Below the pieces are notes generated by a model. It had not been told where the DNA came from. It saw nothing but the letters and a program-made list of their open reading frames with translations, and searched no databases. Position numbers and translations under genes: made by a program. From the NCBI RefSeq assembly GCF_000002595.2, contig NC_057019.1:6719922-6783921 (forward strand): DNA of 64,000 nt, written 5' to 3'. How positions within the stretch are numbered: the first letter of the stretch is position 1; each line of letters begins with the position of its first letter. Origin of the DNA: Chlamydomonas reinhardtii. Taxonomy: Eukaryota > Chlorophyta > Chlorophyceae > Chlamydomonadales > Chlamydomonadaceae. Positions 50,074 through 60,875 of this stretch are shown piece by piece.

Positions 50074-52440
50074 ATGTTGCTGAACTCTCGCACTCCGACC
50101 GTGTCCTCGCGGGCACCCCAGCAATCGCTTGCTGCCGCTCTAAAGGTTGCCTACGTGCCCCTTGTCGCCTCTACAAACAGCGTTGTGGGTCCGGCGCTAG
50201 CTTCCTCGACCGCATCGACAGCCAGTCGCTGCCAAACATCGCGGATTGCAGTTCCTATTCCCATCGTAGTATGCTGCAGCAGCAGCCAGCCTGCGACGAC
50301 TGAAGGCGAGCTTGTAGCGTCTGTAAACTTGCGGCCGATTCTAGGCACAGTCGCTGTCACGGCGAGCTGCTGTTATGCCAATGTCCGTGTCGCGTTCGAC
50401 TAGAGACGATGTTCGTGTATGGCGGGGGTAGGGGCGACGAGGCTGCTGAAGCCCGGAACAGCCACCCCAGGTACCCGCGTGTGGAGGGCCCCTGGCGCTG
50501 TTCTTGATGAGGGACACTCGAGGCTTGACCCGGTCCTGCGCAACCCCGCATATGCTGCAGATGACGTAGTCCGGTACGCGGCTGTTGGCGACATTGTCAG
50601 CATCAACTTCGTCATGCGGGATGAGGACGGCAAGGTGCGGCCTGGGTGATGTGGGTCAGCTCAGCTTGCTCCGCGGCCGGGCCCCACTAGGATGGTTTCA
50701 GACTGGTGGCTCAGCCAAAAGTTCAACGCCGGGTGTTACGCATCTTATGGGTCTGCAGGTGCTGCAGTCGTCGGAGACGGACCTTGGCGAGCCCCTGGCC
50801 TTTGAAGGTAACACAGAGGCCAGCTAAGGGTAATGAAGCTGTGGCGCCGTGGGGGCCGGGTGCAGCGCCAGCGATGGGCATGTTACATGTTGGCTGTTTC
50901 TTAACTTCCTATGTTTCATTCTGCAGTTGGGGCCGGAGACATGATGGGCAACCGGCTGTTCCAGGTGAGGCCTGCTGTGTAACACTCAAGGTCTCGGGCT
51001 TGCGTGCAGCAATGAGGAAGAGGAGGCGCGGGCATCCCTCGGGGATGCACTGGAGTCTACTATCCACAGCCCAGCTTCCTGCTGCCCTAACATCCCCGCG
51101 CACGCCGGATCATTTGCGTGTCCTTTTGCTCATGCCGGACAGGGCTTCGATGAGGCGGTTCGCGGCATGGCTGTGGGGCAAACCACCGTTCTGGAGGTAA
51201 GCCCCAGTGCCAGGCACAGGCACGAGCGGCACTCTAAGTATACAAGGTTAGAGCGATGCGAGCGCGCGGGCGAATGCCAAAGTGCGGCTGGACGAACAGA
51301 TGCAGGACCAATCACTGGAAACAAGGACGCGTCGGTTGGAGGGCCTCTGAGCGTGGCCGCTTACGAGCCCGCTCGCAGCACACCCAAATGCCGCGTCTGC
51401 TTTCTGCTGCCGGCGAACCTTTATGGCATCGCTGCTGCCTTGCTTGAGCACTTGCGACATTGCCATGTTGGCCACAAATCCCTGCCGCTTCCCACTGCCC
51501 TGTGCCGCTGTTGCTGCGCCTCAGGCCTCAGGTGGCGAGTGGAAGCGGGAACTGTTGTTTGCAGTGCCGCGCGACCACCCGGAGGTGGCGCGCCTGGAGG
51601 GCCGCTACAAGAAGTGAGCAGCGGCAGCACAGGGGGCACGGGAATAGGGCAGGACGGTGAAGAGCAGACGCGTGGAGAAGAGACGGATTGCGCTGGGGTG
51701 CTGGCTGACAGCGAGCTATGCGCCCAGGTTGGGTGCCGCGGTGTTGCTCAACCTGATCTGCATCGAATGTTCCTGTTTGCCCCCATGTTGGTGACGCACC
51801 GTCATTGCACCACAAGTGTTGACAAGACTGGCCGCCCCCCCCCTCCTTCGCTCCCTCGCCTGCTGCCACGCCACAGCCAAGGCGGCCTCGCGGCCGGCCT
51901 TGTGGTGGAGCTGGCCAACGGCGCCATGGCCGTCATCCTCGAGGTGAGCTAAGGACGGGAGCCGGCAGGCTGGCGGAGGGCGGGGCAGCTCAGGCCCAAC
52001 TGTGTTTGGCACCGTGAGGGGGCCAGACACAATACCGCGGGGAGGTCTGGTGTTAGTGTCTGCTTTGGGCGCGTTATGAGCTGTGCAATTCGCGTCGGTG
52101 CCAGGGACTGAGGGAGGTTCCGGGGTGCATGCTTTGCATTGTGTAGGCTGCTTGCGTGCGCCTCTATCCTGTTTAGATCTGCGCATGGCAGCCTGACACC
52201 TTCCCGAGCCATACGCACCGGAAACAACAAAACGCCAAGTGCGCCGCAGCTCGTTGTGAATATGTTTGCACCCCTGTCGGCTGCTGCTGCTTCTGGTGCG
52301 ACCTACAGGTGAATGACGCCGAGGTGAAGCTGGACGCAAACAACATGCTTGCCGGCAAGACCTTCACCATCGAGCTGGAGCTGGTGTCCATCGACGCCCC
52401 CGCGGCTGAGGAGGATGCCGCCGCCGCGGCGACAGCCTGA
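50074..52440 (+). CDS. FKBP-type peptidyl-prolyl isomerase, SlyD-like, probably chloroplast
   Basis: Catalyses cis-trans isomerisation of prolyl bonds and may act as a chaperone. Eight exons: 50074-50322, 50404-50634, 50759-50807, 50927-50964, 51143-51196, 51525-51613, 51877-51943, 52309-52440, giving 302 aa. The first ~95 residues are rich in Ser, Ala, Thr and Val with scarce acids, like a plastid transit peptide. The FKBP core starts at VGDIVSINFVMRDEDGKVLQ and continues GEPLAFEVGAGDM, LFQGFDEAVRGMAVGQTTVL. An insert (WKRELLFAVPRDHPEVARLEGRY) stands where SlyD has its insert-in-flap domain, and the end has NNMLAGKTFTIELELV, equal to the SlyD NHPLAGKTL motif. The intron 50323-50403 is only 81 bases; it removes a TAG and keeps frame. 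The exact N-terminus is less sure than the core. Confidence 0.82.
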
Positions 52441-52669
52441 TAATGCCTGACGTCCAGAGGGAAAGGGGTTGCCCAGTTGCCCAGTTGGAGACATCGCAGG
52501 AGATGTGGACTGTGCGGACGCGGGCGTGGGCGTGGGATGGTGTGCCCTACTCGAGAATGCGGGTTGGATACCGGTTGCATGGGGTACTGCATTGTGCCAG
52601 CTCACGCCGACAGCCCGGATGATGAATTATAGGCGGTTCCTGGGCCTGCAAGTGGCCACAGCAGCACTC

Positions 52670-52674
52670 TGTAA
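52670..52674 (+). terminator. Poly(A) signal TGTAA for the FKBP gene
   Basis: TGTAA 230 bases after the stop; the duplicated block begins just downstream. Confidence 0.5.
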
Positions 52675-52692
52675 AAGTGCCATCGGACAGGT

Positions 52693-53208
52693 CAGGCGAC
52701 TGCGCACGAGTTGTCATGCAAGCCTACCCACAGCCGCACACTCCTCCCCAGCCGTCCGCCCGCAAGAGGCCAAGAGCACGCAATGTTATAAGCACACCTC
52801 AAACACAGATTTGGCATCCCAGCTGCCACTGAGCGCACTCAACGCCGGGGCTGGGGAAGTTTTGTGGTCCCCCACGTGCTGGTCGTTTGTCTGATGCGAA
52901 TTAAGCACCTAGGTTGGGTGAGTTCTGGACCATAAGCACAGCGCCCTTGTAGCTTAGAACCAAGTAAGACCTCGCGTCTTGATGGACACCTGCACGCTCC
53001 GCGGACCAGGCCTAGCGGCCGCAGGCCACCAAGTATCAGTCAGGGGTGCCCCTGCCCCCTGGTATCAGTCGAGGGCCAATACCACTTCAGACGGCAGGAC
53101 GGCTGCATTCATCGCCGCTTCAATGTGGCGATGCTGTGGAAACCGGTGCACGAATGCGGCACACCAGAATCGGGCCGGGGTTCGAGCTTGAGGTTGCCTG
53201 CCCTGTGC
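52693..53208 (+). repeat. Duplicated block, upstream copy
   Basis: About 515 bp matching 54860-55330 with indels. Shared landmarks are gtcccccacgtgctggtcgt, gtctgatgcgaattaagca, agcacagcgcccttgtagct and gatggacacctgcacgctcc. The downstream copy directly precedes the Aurora-like kinase coding region; this copy is followed instead by a GGC/GGA-rich tract with no kinase homology. Confidence 0.9.
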
Positions 53209-54859
53209 CGCAGGGCCCGGCGGCGGCGGCGGCGGCAGCGGCGGCGGCGGCAGCGGCCGTGGACCCAGCAGTGATGGCGTGGGGCAGGCAATCGCGGCGC
53301 CGCCCGAGAAGCGGCGCCGGCGCGCAGGTTGAGAGTACTGACTGCCTGCTCCCGTGCCGCCTGCAAGCCCACTCCGCCTTCCGCTCTGGTCTACGTACGC
53401 ATTAGTTCCGCAACGCACGTCGATGTCTGGTTTGCAGTCTTTACTAGCGAGCATAGCGTGGCGCGGTGAGTCATGGGATTTACTGCTGTTTGGTTTGTTG
53501 CCTCGACGTTTTGGGGGGGTTGGGGCCTTGGGCGTGGGCCTTGGGGGGCTTTCCCGTGGGGCTTTCCCGTGGGGCTTGCCCCCTACGTCGGAAAGTTGTC
53601 CGGGCGTAGATGGTGCGGAAGGCCGCAGATGGCGTCATCTACGCTGTGTAGACGCCGCGGGCCCCAGGGCATCTACAAGATACGGGCACTGCCTCAGGGC
53701 GCGAGCTTCTCCTCCCTTGTGAACTGCGGCCGCGACTTCCTTCATGCCAATCCACGTCCGCCGCATCCTCCCCACCTGGTGCCCCACGTCGGCGTCCTTG
53801 CCCCCTTGTAGCCCTTGCAGCCCTGCCCCGCCCCACGCCCCCAAGCCCCCACGCTCCAAGCCGTCAGTTCACCGAACCACACTCAATGCTTGCGATCCCA
53901 GCTCGCTTGACCGTCACGCCGTGCATTACGCACCACACCACCGCACACTCGACGCTTGCGGTCGGGCATGCAGTACCGCAAGTAGCACCGATTGTAAAAG
54001 CCACGCATGCATTTGGCGGCCTTGGTGTTGCTGCACCCGAGGCACTCGCCTATGGGCCCCCACAGGTCCTTGTAGCCCGTGGTCCTGTTGCCCTTCTTGG
54101 TGCAGGCCAAGCAGCCTGAGGACCAGCTCAGTGGCGATGCCGGCGCAAATCCCACGGCTTCTGAGTCCTACGGCTTCTATGTGACCCGCCATAAGCCCCG
54201 CCGTGAGCCCCACCGTGTGCGTAGTCTGGTCTCGACTTGTAGCCCTGACCCGCCCCACGCCCCCACGCCCCCGAGCCCCGGAGCCCCAGGCCACCGCTCC
54301 TTCTAGCGCACCGTACGGCCTAAGCCGGAGTGAGTGAGGGAGGGGCCAGCGGCCAGCAATGGTTACGACACCACTGACCAAGCGCTGGGCCCCCAGAGCT
54401 ATTCGGACCGGCTGCTGAGACGCAGTTGCCCAGCGTGGGTTTCTGCGCCGGCATCGCCGCCGAGCTGCTCGAAGAGTGCTATGGTTTTGTGTACGGATTT
54501 CTGCAAGTCGCATGTTGTGTTGAGAAAGTACGCAAGGAACCTCGCGTTCTCAAAAACGCAGTGGCTGTCCTAATGCCAGGACCTAGACTATGCTCGCCCG
54601 CGTGTGTCCTAGAAGTATCACTCAGCTTATTGTAGATAACGCTTGTTATTGATAAGGATATATCATCCTGCTCGCTCGGCGAAAAAACCCTAGGCGTGTG
54701 AACCCTTGCCGAAAGCGGACGCTGGCCGACCAGGCCTTGGCCGAAAGGCACCAAGGGGCCCTGGAGGTGCCAAAAGGCAGTGCCTTGATCAATGCCTTGA
54801 TCAGCGGTGCATGATATGAAAAAACTCTTCTTCGCGCGTCTACAGAAACCGGCGCGTTG
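53209..54859. other. Spacer between the duplicated blocks, with a Cys-rich open frame and an inverted repeat
   Basis: A minus-strand frame at 53883-54155 is Cys-rich (GCLACTKKGN, GECLGCSNTKAAKC, RGFYNRCYLRYCMP) and might be an exon of an unknown protein; no partner exons were found. A short inverted repeat pairs 54118-54165 with 54428-54475 (cgccggcatcgcc core). A C-rich direct repeat (gccccacgccccca) occurs near 53828 and 54250. A GC-run at 53218-53265 is simple GGC repeat. Nothing else was recognised. Confidence 0.4.
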
Positions 54860-55330
54860 ATGGGACTGCCCACGAGTTGAGTTGTCATGGAGCCTACCCA
54901 CAGCCCAGCCGTCAGACAGCAGCGGTACGCAATGTTTTCAGCGCTCCTTAAACAGAAATTTGACATCCCAGCTGACACTAAGCGCATATAACGGAACGCC
55001 GGCCCAGCCTGGCTGGGGAAGTTTGGGTCCCCCACGTGCTGGTCGTTTGTCTGATGCGAATTAAGCATCTAGGTTGGGCGAGTTCTGGAGCATAAGCACA
55101 GCGCCCTTGTAGCTTAGGACACCAAGTAAGACTTCGCGTCTTGATGGACACCTGCACGCTCCGCGGACCAGGCCTAGCGGCCGCAGGCCACCAAGTATCA
55201 GTCGAGGGCCAGTACCACTTTAGACGGCTGCATTCGTCGCCGCTTCAATGTGGCGATGCTGCGAAACCGGTGCACGAACGCGGCACACCAGAACCGGGCC
55301 GGGGTTCGAGCTCGAGGTTGCCTGCCCTGT
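54860..55330 (+). repeat. Duplicated block, downstream copy (kinase 5' region)
   Basis: Second copy of the block at 52693-53208. Indels between the copies are not multiples of three within the frame that opens at 55144, which argues that this block is promoter or 5' UTR rather than coding. Confidence 0.9.
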
Positions 55331-55359
55331 GGGCAAGCCTCAAGAACAAGTTTAGCAAC

Positions 55360-57496
55360 ATGAGTAGCTCTCGCAGCTCTCAAAACCTCACCGAAGTCGA
55401 GCGAGCTGGTCACGTCGGTCACCTTCGCGGGACGGAGCATCCGAGCCCTTCGGCGGCAACCCAAGGCATCGACATTCGACGCCCGGCCGTGTCGCCTGTG
55501 AACGTGTGCTCTTCTCCAGCCAGACAGCCGCTCTTCACGAGCCGTAGTGTTGGGGCGACGGTATGCTACGCGGGTGGCTCACCCCACTCCGTCGCGGCCG
55601 GTCCAGGCAGCGGAAGCACCCCCACCTCGCTCAGCACGGCATCAGACTGCGCCATCACGGCGATGGGCTCGCCTGCGCTCATGGTGCCGAGCTCGCTACC
55701 GAGCCTGCCTGTGCTGCGTGGTGGGCCGCTGTCGGTGGGCTCGTCCGTGGCTGCCTCAGCCTATGCATCGCCGCGCGTCCACGAGGGTTACGCCCCGGAA
55801 GTTATCGCGGGCTGCATGGCTATGGCGTCGCCGCCCGTACCAGCAGCCACCGCCGGCTGCTCGGCGCCTGTTATGCCGGCGGCCGGCCCCGCGCCTGCTG
55901 CCCAACCCTGCGCGCCGGCGACCGCCGCCGCCGCCCAGTCCAAGCTGCTTGCGGTGTCTCCCGCGCTGCCGTCCGCCATGTCGCGGCCGGTGTGGTCGTT
56001 GGAGGATTACAGCATCTCCAGGCGCCTCTACAAGGGCAGCTCCTCGGCCGTTTACAAGGTGTGTGGACGTGTGTGTGTACGTGTTTGTGGCAGGACCGGC
56101 AAGACTCCTGCCTGGAAGAACGTCGAGCGTGGGCAGCCTGCGCCCAGACGCATGCTATGCACTTTCTGCTGCTGTCCTGTAACGTGTTCCTGGTTTTACT
56201 TATTACTCTTCCAGGCCACCTGTCTTCACTCCGGCATTGCTGTGGCGCTCAAGGTCTACTTCCTAAACCGCCTGCCTGTCAACGTCGTGCACATGTGGGT
56301 TCGCAAACATAAAACCCCGCTCTCCGCGCACCTACTTCCTGCTAAGCAGAAGCCATGCAGTAGCACTCTCACAATAGACATTCATTCCTTCACAATCTAT
56401 GGGTACTTATGCGCAGAACCGGTCTGGTCGTTTCGTCTCCCCGCCTCATCCCCTTGTGGCCGCCCGCTGCCCGCTACCCTCCTGCAGGCTCAAGCGTGAG
56501 ATTGAGATCCACTCCCAGCTGGTTCACAAGCACGTGGCGCGCCTGTACGGCGCATTTTTGGACGATTCGCAGCGCGTCGTGCTGGTGCAGGAGTTTGCGG
56601 CGCGCGGAGATCTGTTTCACGTGATGCAGCGCCTGGGCGGTCGCATGCCGCCGGAGCACGTGGCAGAGCTGGTGATGCGTCCCTTCCTGGAGGCGCTGAG
56701 CTACCTGCACTCGCGCGGCATCTGCCACCGCGACATCAAGGTGTGTGTCCTTGCATGCGCGCGGGATGGTGCTGGGAGCTGGTACTGCGTGCTGCACTGC
56801 TGCTAGCTGTGAGCGAGTGGGCGCAGCACGTGCGTGCGGAGCTCCGAATGCTGGCGCTGACGTGCGCATGCCCTGTCCCGCCATGCCGCCGGTTCCCTAT
56901 TTCCGCAGCCCGAGAACGTGCTGTTCACCACCGACTGGCGGCTGCTTGTGGCGGATTTCGGCGTGTCCATCAACCTGCACCACGAGCGGGCGGTCACGCG
57001 CGCCGGCACGGAGGGCTACATGGCTCCCGAGGTGGAGCGCTGCCCGCTCAAGGCCGAGCCGCAGGAGAACAAGGACAAGCCGCAGCTGGCGTACTCGACT
57101 GCAGTGGACATCTGGGCGGTGGGCTGCATGGCGTACGAGCTCATGGTGGGCTTCCCGCCAGCGATCGCGCGGGCGCAACAGGACTCGCAGGCCGCGGCCG
57201 CGGGCAGCGTTGGCGGCTTCGTCGCGAGCCAGATGACAGCAGCGGCGCTGCACTTCCCCGCCTCCATCCCTCAGACCGCGCGTGACTTTGTGATGGCCGC
57301 CCTGGCTGCGGACCCCACTGAGCGGCCCACAGCCGCCCAGCTGCTGCAGCATATGTGGCTGCTGCAGGCTGCGGCGGCGCAGGCGACGCGGCGGGCGGCC
57401 GTGGCGACGGCGGCTGAGGTGCAGGTGACGTCGCCCATCCCCATGCCCGTTCCCTTGGCCATGTCTGCTGCGGCACCGCAGATGGTCGCTGTATGA
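55360..57496 (+). CDS. Aurora-like Ser/Thr protein kinase
   Basis: Four exons: 55360-56058, 56215-56294, 56488-56740, 56909-57496, giving 539 aa. An in-frame ATG at 55144 would add 72 residues but falls in the duplicated block. The first ~200 residues are Ser/Pro/Ala-rich and likely disordered. The kinase domain begins at WSLEDYSISRRL with Gly-loop KGSSSAVYK; catalytic K246 in VALKVYF; REIEIH with the conserved Glu; HRDIKPENV at 340-348; DFG at 360-362; activation segment VTRAGTEGYMAPE; then DIWAVGCMAYELMVGFPP. The order and EIEIHSQLVHKHVARLYGAF strongly resemble Aurora kinases, some of which in Chlamydomonas act in mitosis or flagellar control (e.g. CALK); this gene's role is not known. An insert (CPLKAEPQENKDKPQLAYS) follows the APE. 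A close inverted relative lies at 62428-64000. Confidence 0.9.
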
Positions 57497-57570
57497 AACC
57501 GTGCCTAGATGGTCTTTGAGAGTGTGTTGATGGACAGCTTTGGGACTCTGAACTGCAAAGCACGGTAGGA

Positions 57571-57575
57571 TGTAA
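57571..57575 (+). terminator. Poly(A) signal TGTAA for the first Aurora-like kinase
   Basis: TGTAA 75 bases after the stop codon at 57496. Confidence 0.6.
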
Positions 57576-57579
57576 GCGT

Positions 57580-59428
57580 ACCGTTGAAAGCTGAATTGTG
57601 ATTTACTTTGGCGGCGAACGGTATGCTCAAGGAAGGCATGCAACTAGTACGCATGCCGTAGGACCGTGAAAACCAAGGCTCTAGTGGCTTGAAATTGGTG
57701 GAGAACTGCATCGTGCTGGGCGCTAGCGACTTCTGGATATGCCAGTATCCGTGCCTCTGCATAGCGGGTGCTCCTCCGGCACAGGTGGTACAGTAGGCCG
57801 AGGACGAGACCCGTGCTGGCATGCTAGCATGCATGGCACACGCCGCACTGGGGGCCTTCCTTACGATCCCCATAACTCGCAGCGAGCGTTTCGAGTAATG
57901 TAGAGTGGGATATTAATAGCAGCCGCGATGGCCGGCGTACACTGGTTGCCGGTTGCAACAAGCGAGTGGGTGCATTGGCATATTGATGTCCGTAGCCGTA
58001 CAGTAAATGTCGTCAAGCGCTTGAATTGCTGGTTTTGGCGGAAACGGTGTGCGGAGATGTCTGTGGGTGCGCTTGTCATGTGTCCCGGTGTCACCCATTC
58101 TTTGGCACTGTGGAACGGGAGGTTACGAGCCGGACTTAGAAAGCGTGCTGCGTGGCGGGTTTGGAATTGGGTGCATGTGGGAGACAGAGGATGCTTACGG
58201 AGACTGGCGTGTGGGCTGTGTCCGGTGGGAGTGGCCTTCGATTAGAGACAACGTGTGCGTGCGTTTGCGCGACAAGTGCTCACATAAGGTGCGTTTTGGG
58301 AACAGGCTTCCAGTCGGCCATGGTCATACAAACGGATGCTAAATGCATACTGATATTGATGGGAACACGTAAATGGGCCAAGGCGAGCACGCTGCCGGAC
58401 GCAGCTAGGTGCTAGGGTGGGTGCGTTGGAGTCAAGTGCAATCGGATTGGTGCTAGAATGCGAGATGCATGGATCAGGCTGGTGCTGTGCCGGGAGGTGT
58501 CAATATATTTGCATGGTTTGTATGAGCATTGCGAACCGATGCGCGTTGCGGGAATGAGAGGATGCACACGGTGCGCTGTCTGACAGCCTCGATGCCTGCA
58601 GCCACGGCGCTTATTAGTCTCGAACTGAAGGACGAACTAAAGGACACGGGTTGAACACAGCCACCCAAGAAGTTAATGATGAAAATGTTGTAGATATCCA
58701 TGAACGGCTCGCATGCAGGAGAGCGAGATGGAAAGTGGAGGGGGGGGGGGGTGAAAGGGATCAGCGGACAGTGATGTAACATGGCTTGAGCGTACATGTC
58801 CTAAGAGCCGTCAACCGCCAGCAAGGCCTGGCAGCCACCACTAATCAACTGCTGCTGCCAGCTGCCCTGCCCTGGACCCCATGCTTGAGGTCATAGTTAG
58901 AGCTAGCTAGCTGGAAGGCGCCACCTGCTGGAGCGAGCGCTACGCTTGGTGTTGCAGGGTGTTGTGAGGGTCAGGAAATAGGTGCTGAGTGTGACATTGC
59001 AGCAAGGGACATTCTGCATGGAGTGTGTCGCATGCGTCCTGCCAACGTGGTACTGCACTTTCGGGGCACCAGAAGCAGAAATAGCCGCCGCAGTCGCTAA
59101 ACCACACAATTGAAGCATTTGGACTCCCGGCCGCCATAGGGCACGCGACGCAGCTTTCCCCGAACTTCAGCCGCGGCCTAACCTATTCCAACCCGTGGCG
59201 CTTCCTCACACTCGCATTCGGCTTGCCCACCACTCCCGTACAATCCGAGCTCCCTCTCAGTCTTCTCATCTTCTGCCTTGCCGCACCCTGCTTCTGCCCC
59301 TGCTTGTCATACTGTCGCCCCTTTGCCCCATGTGCGGACGCAGAAGGTGGGGGTTGAGGGGAGGGGGCCAGCAGATGCATCCACACCAACTGCATTGCGC
59401 TGACGCTACACCAATGCCACGGGTACAG
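57580..59428. other. Gene-poor stretch upstream of the Fanzor fragment
   Basis: No kinase or nuclease motif found in six frames, and in particular no RuvC-I-like Asp motif that would supply the missing N-terminal part of the Fanzor. A G-run lies at 58741-58750. Confidence 0.45.
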
Positions 59429-60297
59429 GTGCTGGAGCACACGGCGCGGCCCAAGGAGGAGGTCATTATTGGCTGGGGCAACGCCACCACTGGTCATGGC
59501 GGTTGCATCAGCAGGTTGGGGCGGGGACCAAATCGGGCACTGCTCCGCCTGCTGGTGGACAAGTACGCGCACCTGGTGGTGTACGTGGACGAGTTCTACA
59601 CATCACAGGCAAGATGAGAGCAGACGGGTTGGAATGAGTAAACAGGTGGTCGGTTGGACAGGATGGGGCTCGTGTACAGGTAGCCGGGTAGCCAGCAAGG
59701 TTCACACTGTACTCCTGCCCCCTCCTTCCCCAGGTGTGTGCGAAATGCGGGCGACGCTTGCTCGGCGACGGGCAGCGCTGCCTGCAGGCGGTCTTACCAT
59801 GGGGGGGGGGGCTCACGTGCTCACCAAGTCCAAGTGTGCAACCACTCGGGACGGTGTGGGTGAGTCCACTTTGCGGGCGGGCGGCTGGCTGGGTGATGGC
59901 TGGGTGGCTGGGTGACGGCTCGGTGGGGCTCAGTGGGTGATGGCTGGCTGGGTGACGGCTCAGTGGGGCTCAGTGGGGCTCAGTGGGGCTCAGTCGTGGG
60001 CTCAGTGGAGCTCAGTGGGGATGTCACTTCTCAGTGGGTGAGGGTTCAGTGGGGCTCAGTGGGGCTCAGTCGTGGGCTCAGTGGGGCTCAGTGGGGCTCA
60101 GTGGGTGATTGCTGGGTGACGGCTGGGTGACGGCTGGGTGACGGCTCAGTCGTGGGCTCAGTGGGACTCACTCTACCCTCCCGACGGTGCAGGGACGTGA
60201 CGTCAACTCCGCAACCAACATCCGGCACGCGCTGGTGGAGATGCTAATGGGGCACAAGCGACCTGCATCGCTGCAGACTGGCGGTGGCGGCAGAAGC

Positions 60298-60332
<35 letters not shown>

Positions 60333-60447
60333 CGTCGTCAGCAGCGGGGGCGCGCGCGCGCATCTTGGTAGCGGAGGGGGCGGGAAAGGCCACGTGGAGG
60401 AGGAGAGCGCAGCGACGCCCAAGAAGCGGCGAAAGCGCGCAGGCTGA
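59429..60447 (+). pseudogene. Fanzor (eukaryotic TnpB-like RNA-guided nuclease), C-terminal fragment
   Basis: Exons 59429-59608 and 60193-60447 with a middle exon from 59734. The first gives EEVIIGWGNATTG...LLRLLVDKYAHLVVYVDEFYTSQ, the second VCAKCGRR, the last GRDVNSATNIRHALVEMLMG. The series DEFxTS - CxxC - (second Cys pair) - RDxNxAxNI is the zinc ribbon and RuvC-III hallmark of TnpB/Fanzor proteins. The last exon continues into a Gly run and ends PKKRRKRAG, a classic nuclear localisation signal. In the middle exon a run of 11 G at 59801-59811 separates the first Cys pair from VQVCNHSGRC, which lies in another frame; the second Cys pair also looks altered. The first intron has a GC donor (cag/gcaaga). 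No RuvC-I segment or N-terminus is found upstream, so this is a fragment of a Fanzor, probably decayed, or its other exons are too diverged to see. Confidence 0.7.
59880..60175 (+). repeat. Minisatellite in the Fanzor region
   Basis: Tandem units of about 10 bp (ctcagtgggg) mixed with ggctgggtgac units, filling the intron between the zinc-ribbon exon and the RDVNSA exon. Confidence 0.9.
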
Positions 60448-60788
60448 GGAGCCGGCTGGTGTCTAGGTAGCGGTCCGCGGTGGGGCTGGCAGGGCAATCG
60501 TAGCGGCATGACAAGTAGTGCGGCTGTTGACAACTGTGCTGTGTCTGGCTGCGGTTGGCTCTGCTGTGGCATCGCGACTGCCAGATAGGCACCTGGTTTG
60601 GCTATGTGCCTGTGGAAACCGACCCCGGCTATGTCCGGGCGATGCGGTTGTTCGGGCTCAAACTATGGAGGGGCTCAGCCCCTTTTCCCGTGACCATCAG
60701 GGCACACTTGTCAATTTCTCATCGGTGGACGCTGGTCGCCTGCCTGCAGATGCGCTGTGCCTCTGCTTCACAAGTGTGGCGTTGCGGC

Positions 60789-60791
<3 letters not shown>

Positions 60792-60872
<81 letters not shown>
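60792..60872 (+). repeat. (GT)n microsatellite
   Basis: About 80 bp of GT dinucleotides without the CA-linked motif seen elsewhere. Confidence 0.98.

Positions 60873-60875
<3 letters not shown>

Noticed and set aside
52979-53191. Start of a second Aurora-like kinase at the upstream duplicated block
   Set aside because: The block matches only the 5' region of the kinase; indels break the frame and no kinase motif follows.
60187-60447. CRISPR-type or other repeat array around the Fanzor
   Set aside because: The repeats nearby are an imperfect minisatellite without spacers; no direct-repeat/spacer pattern.
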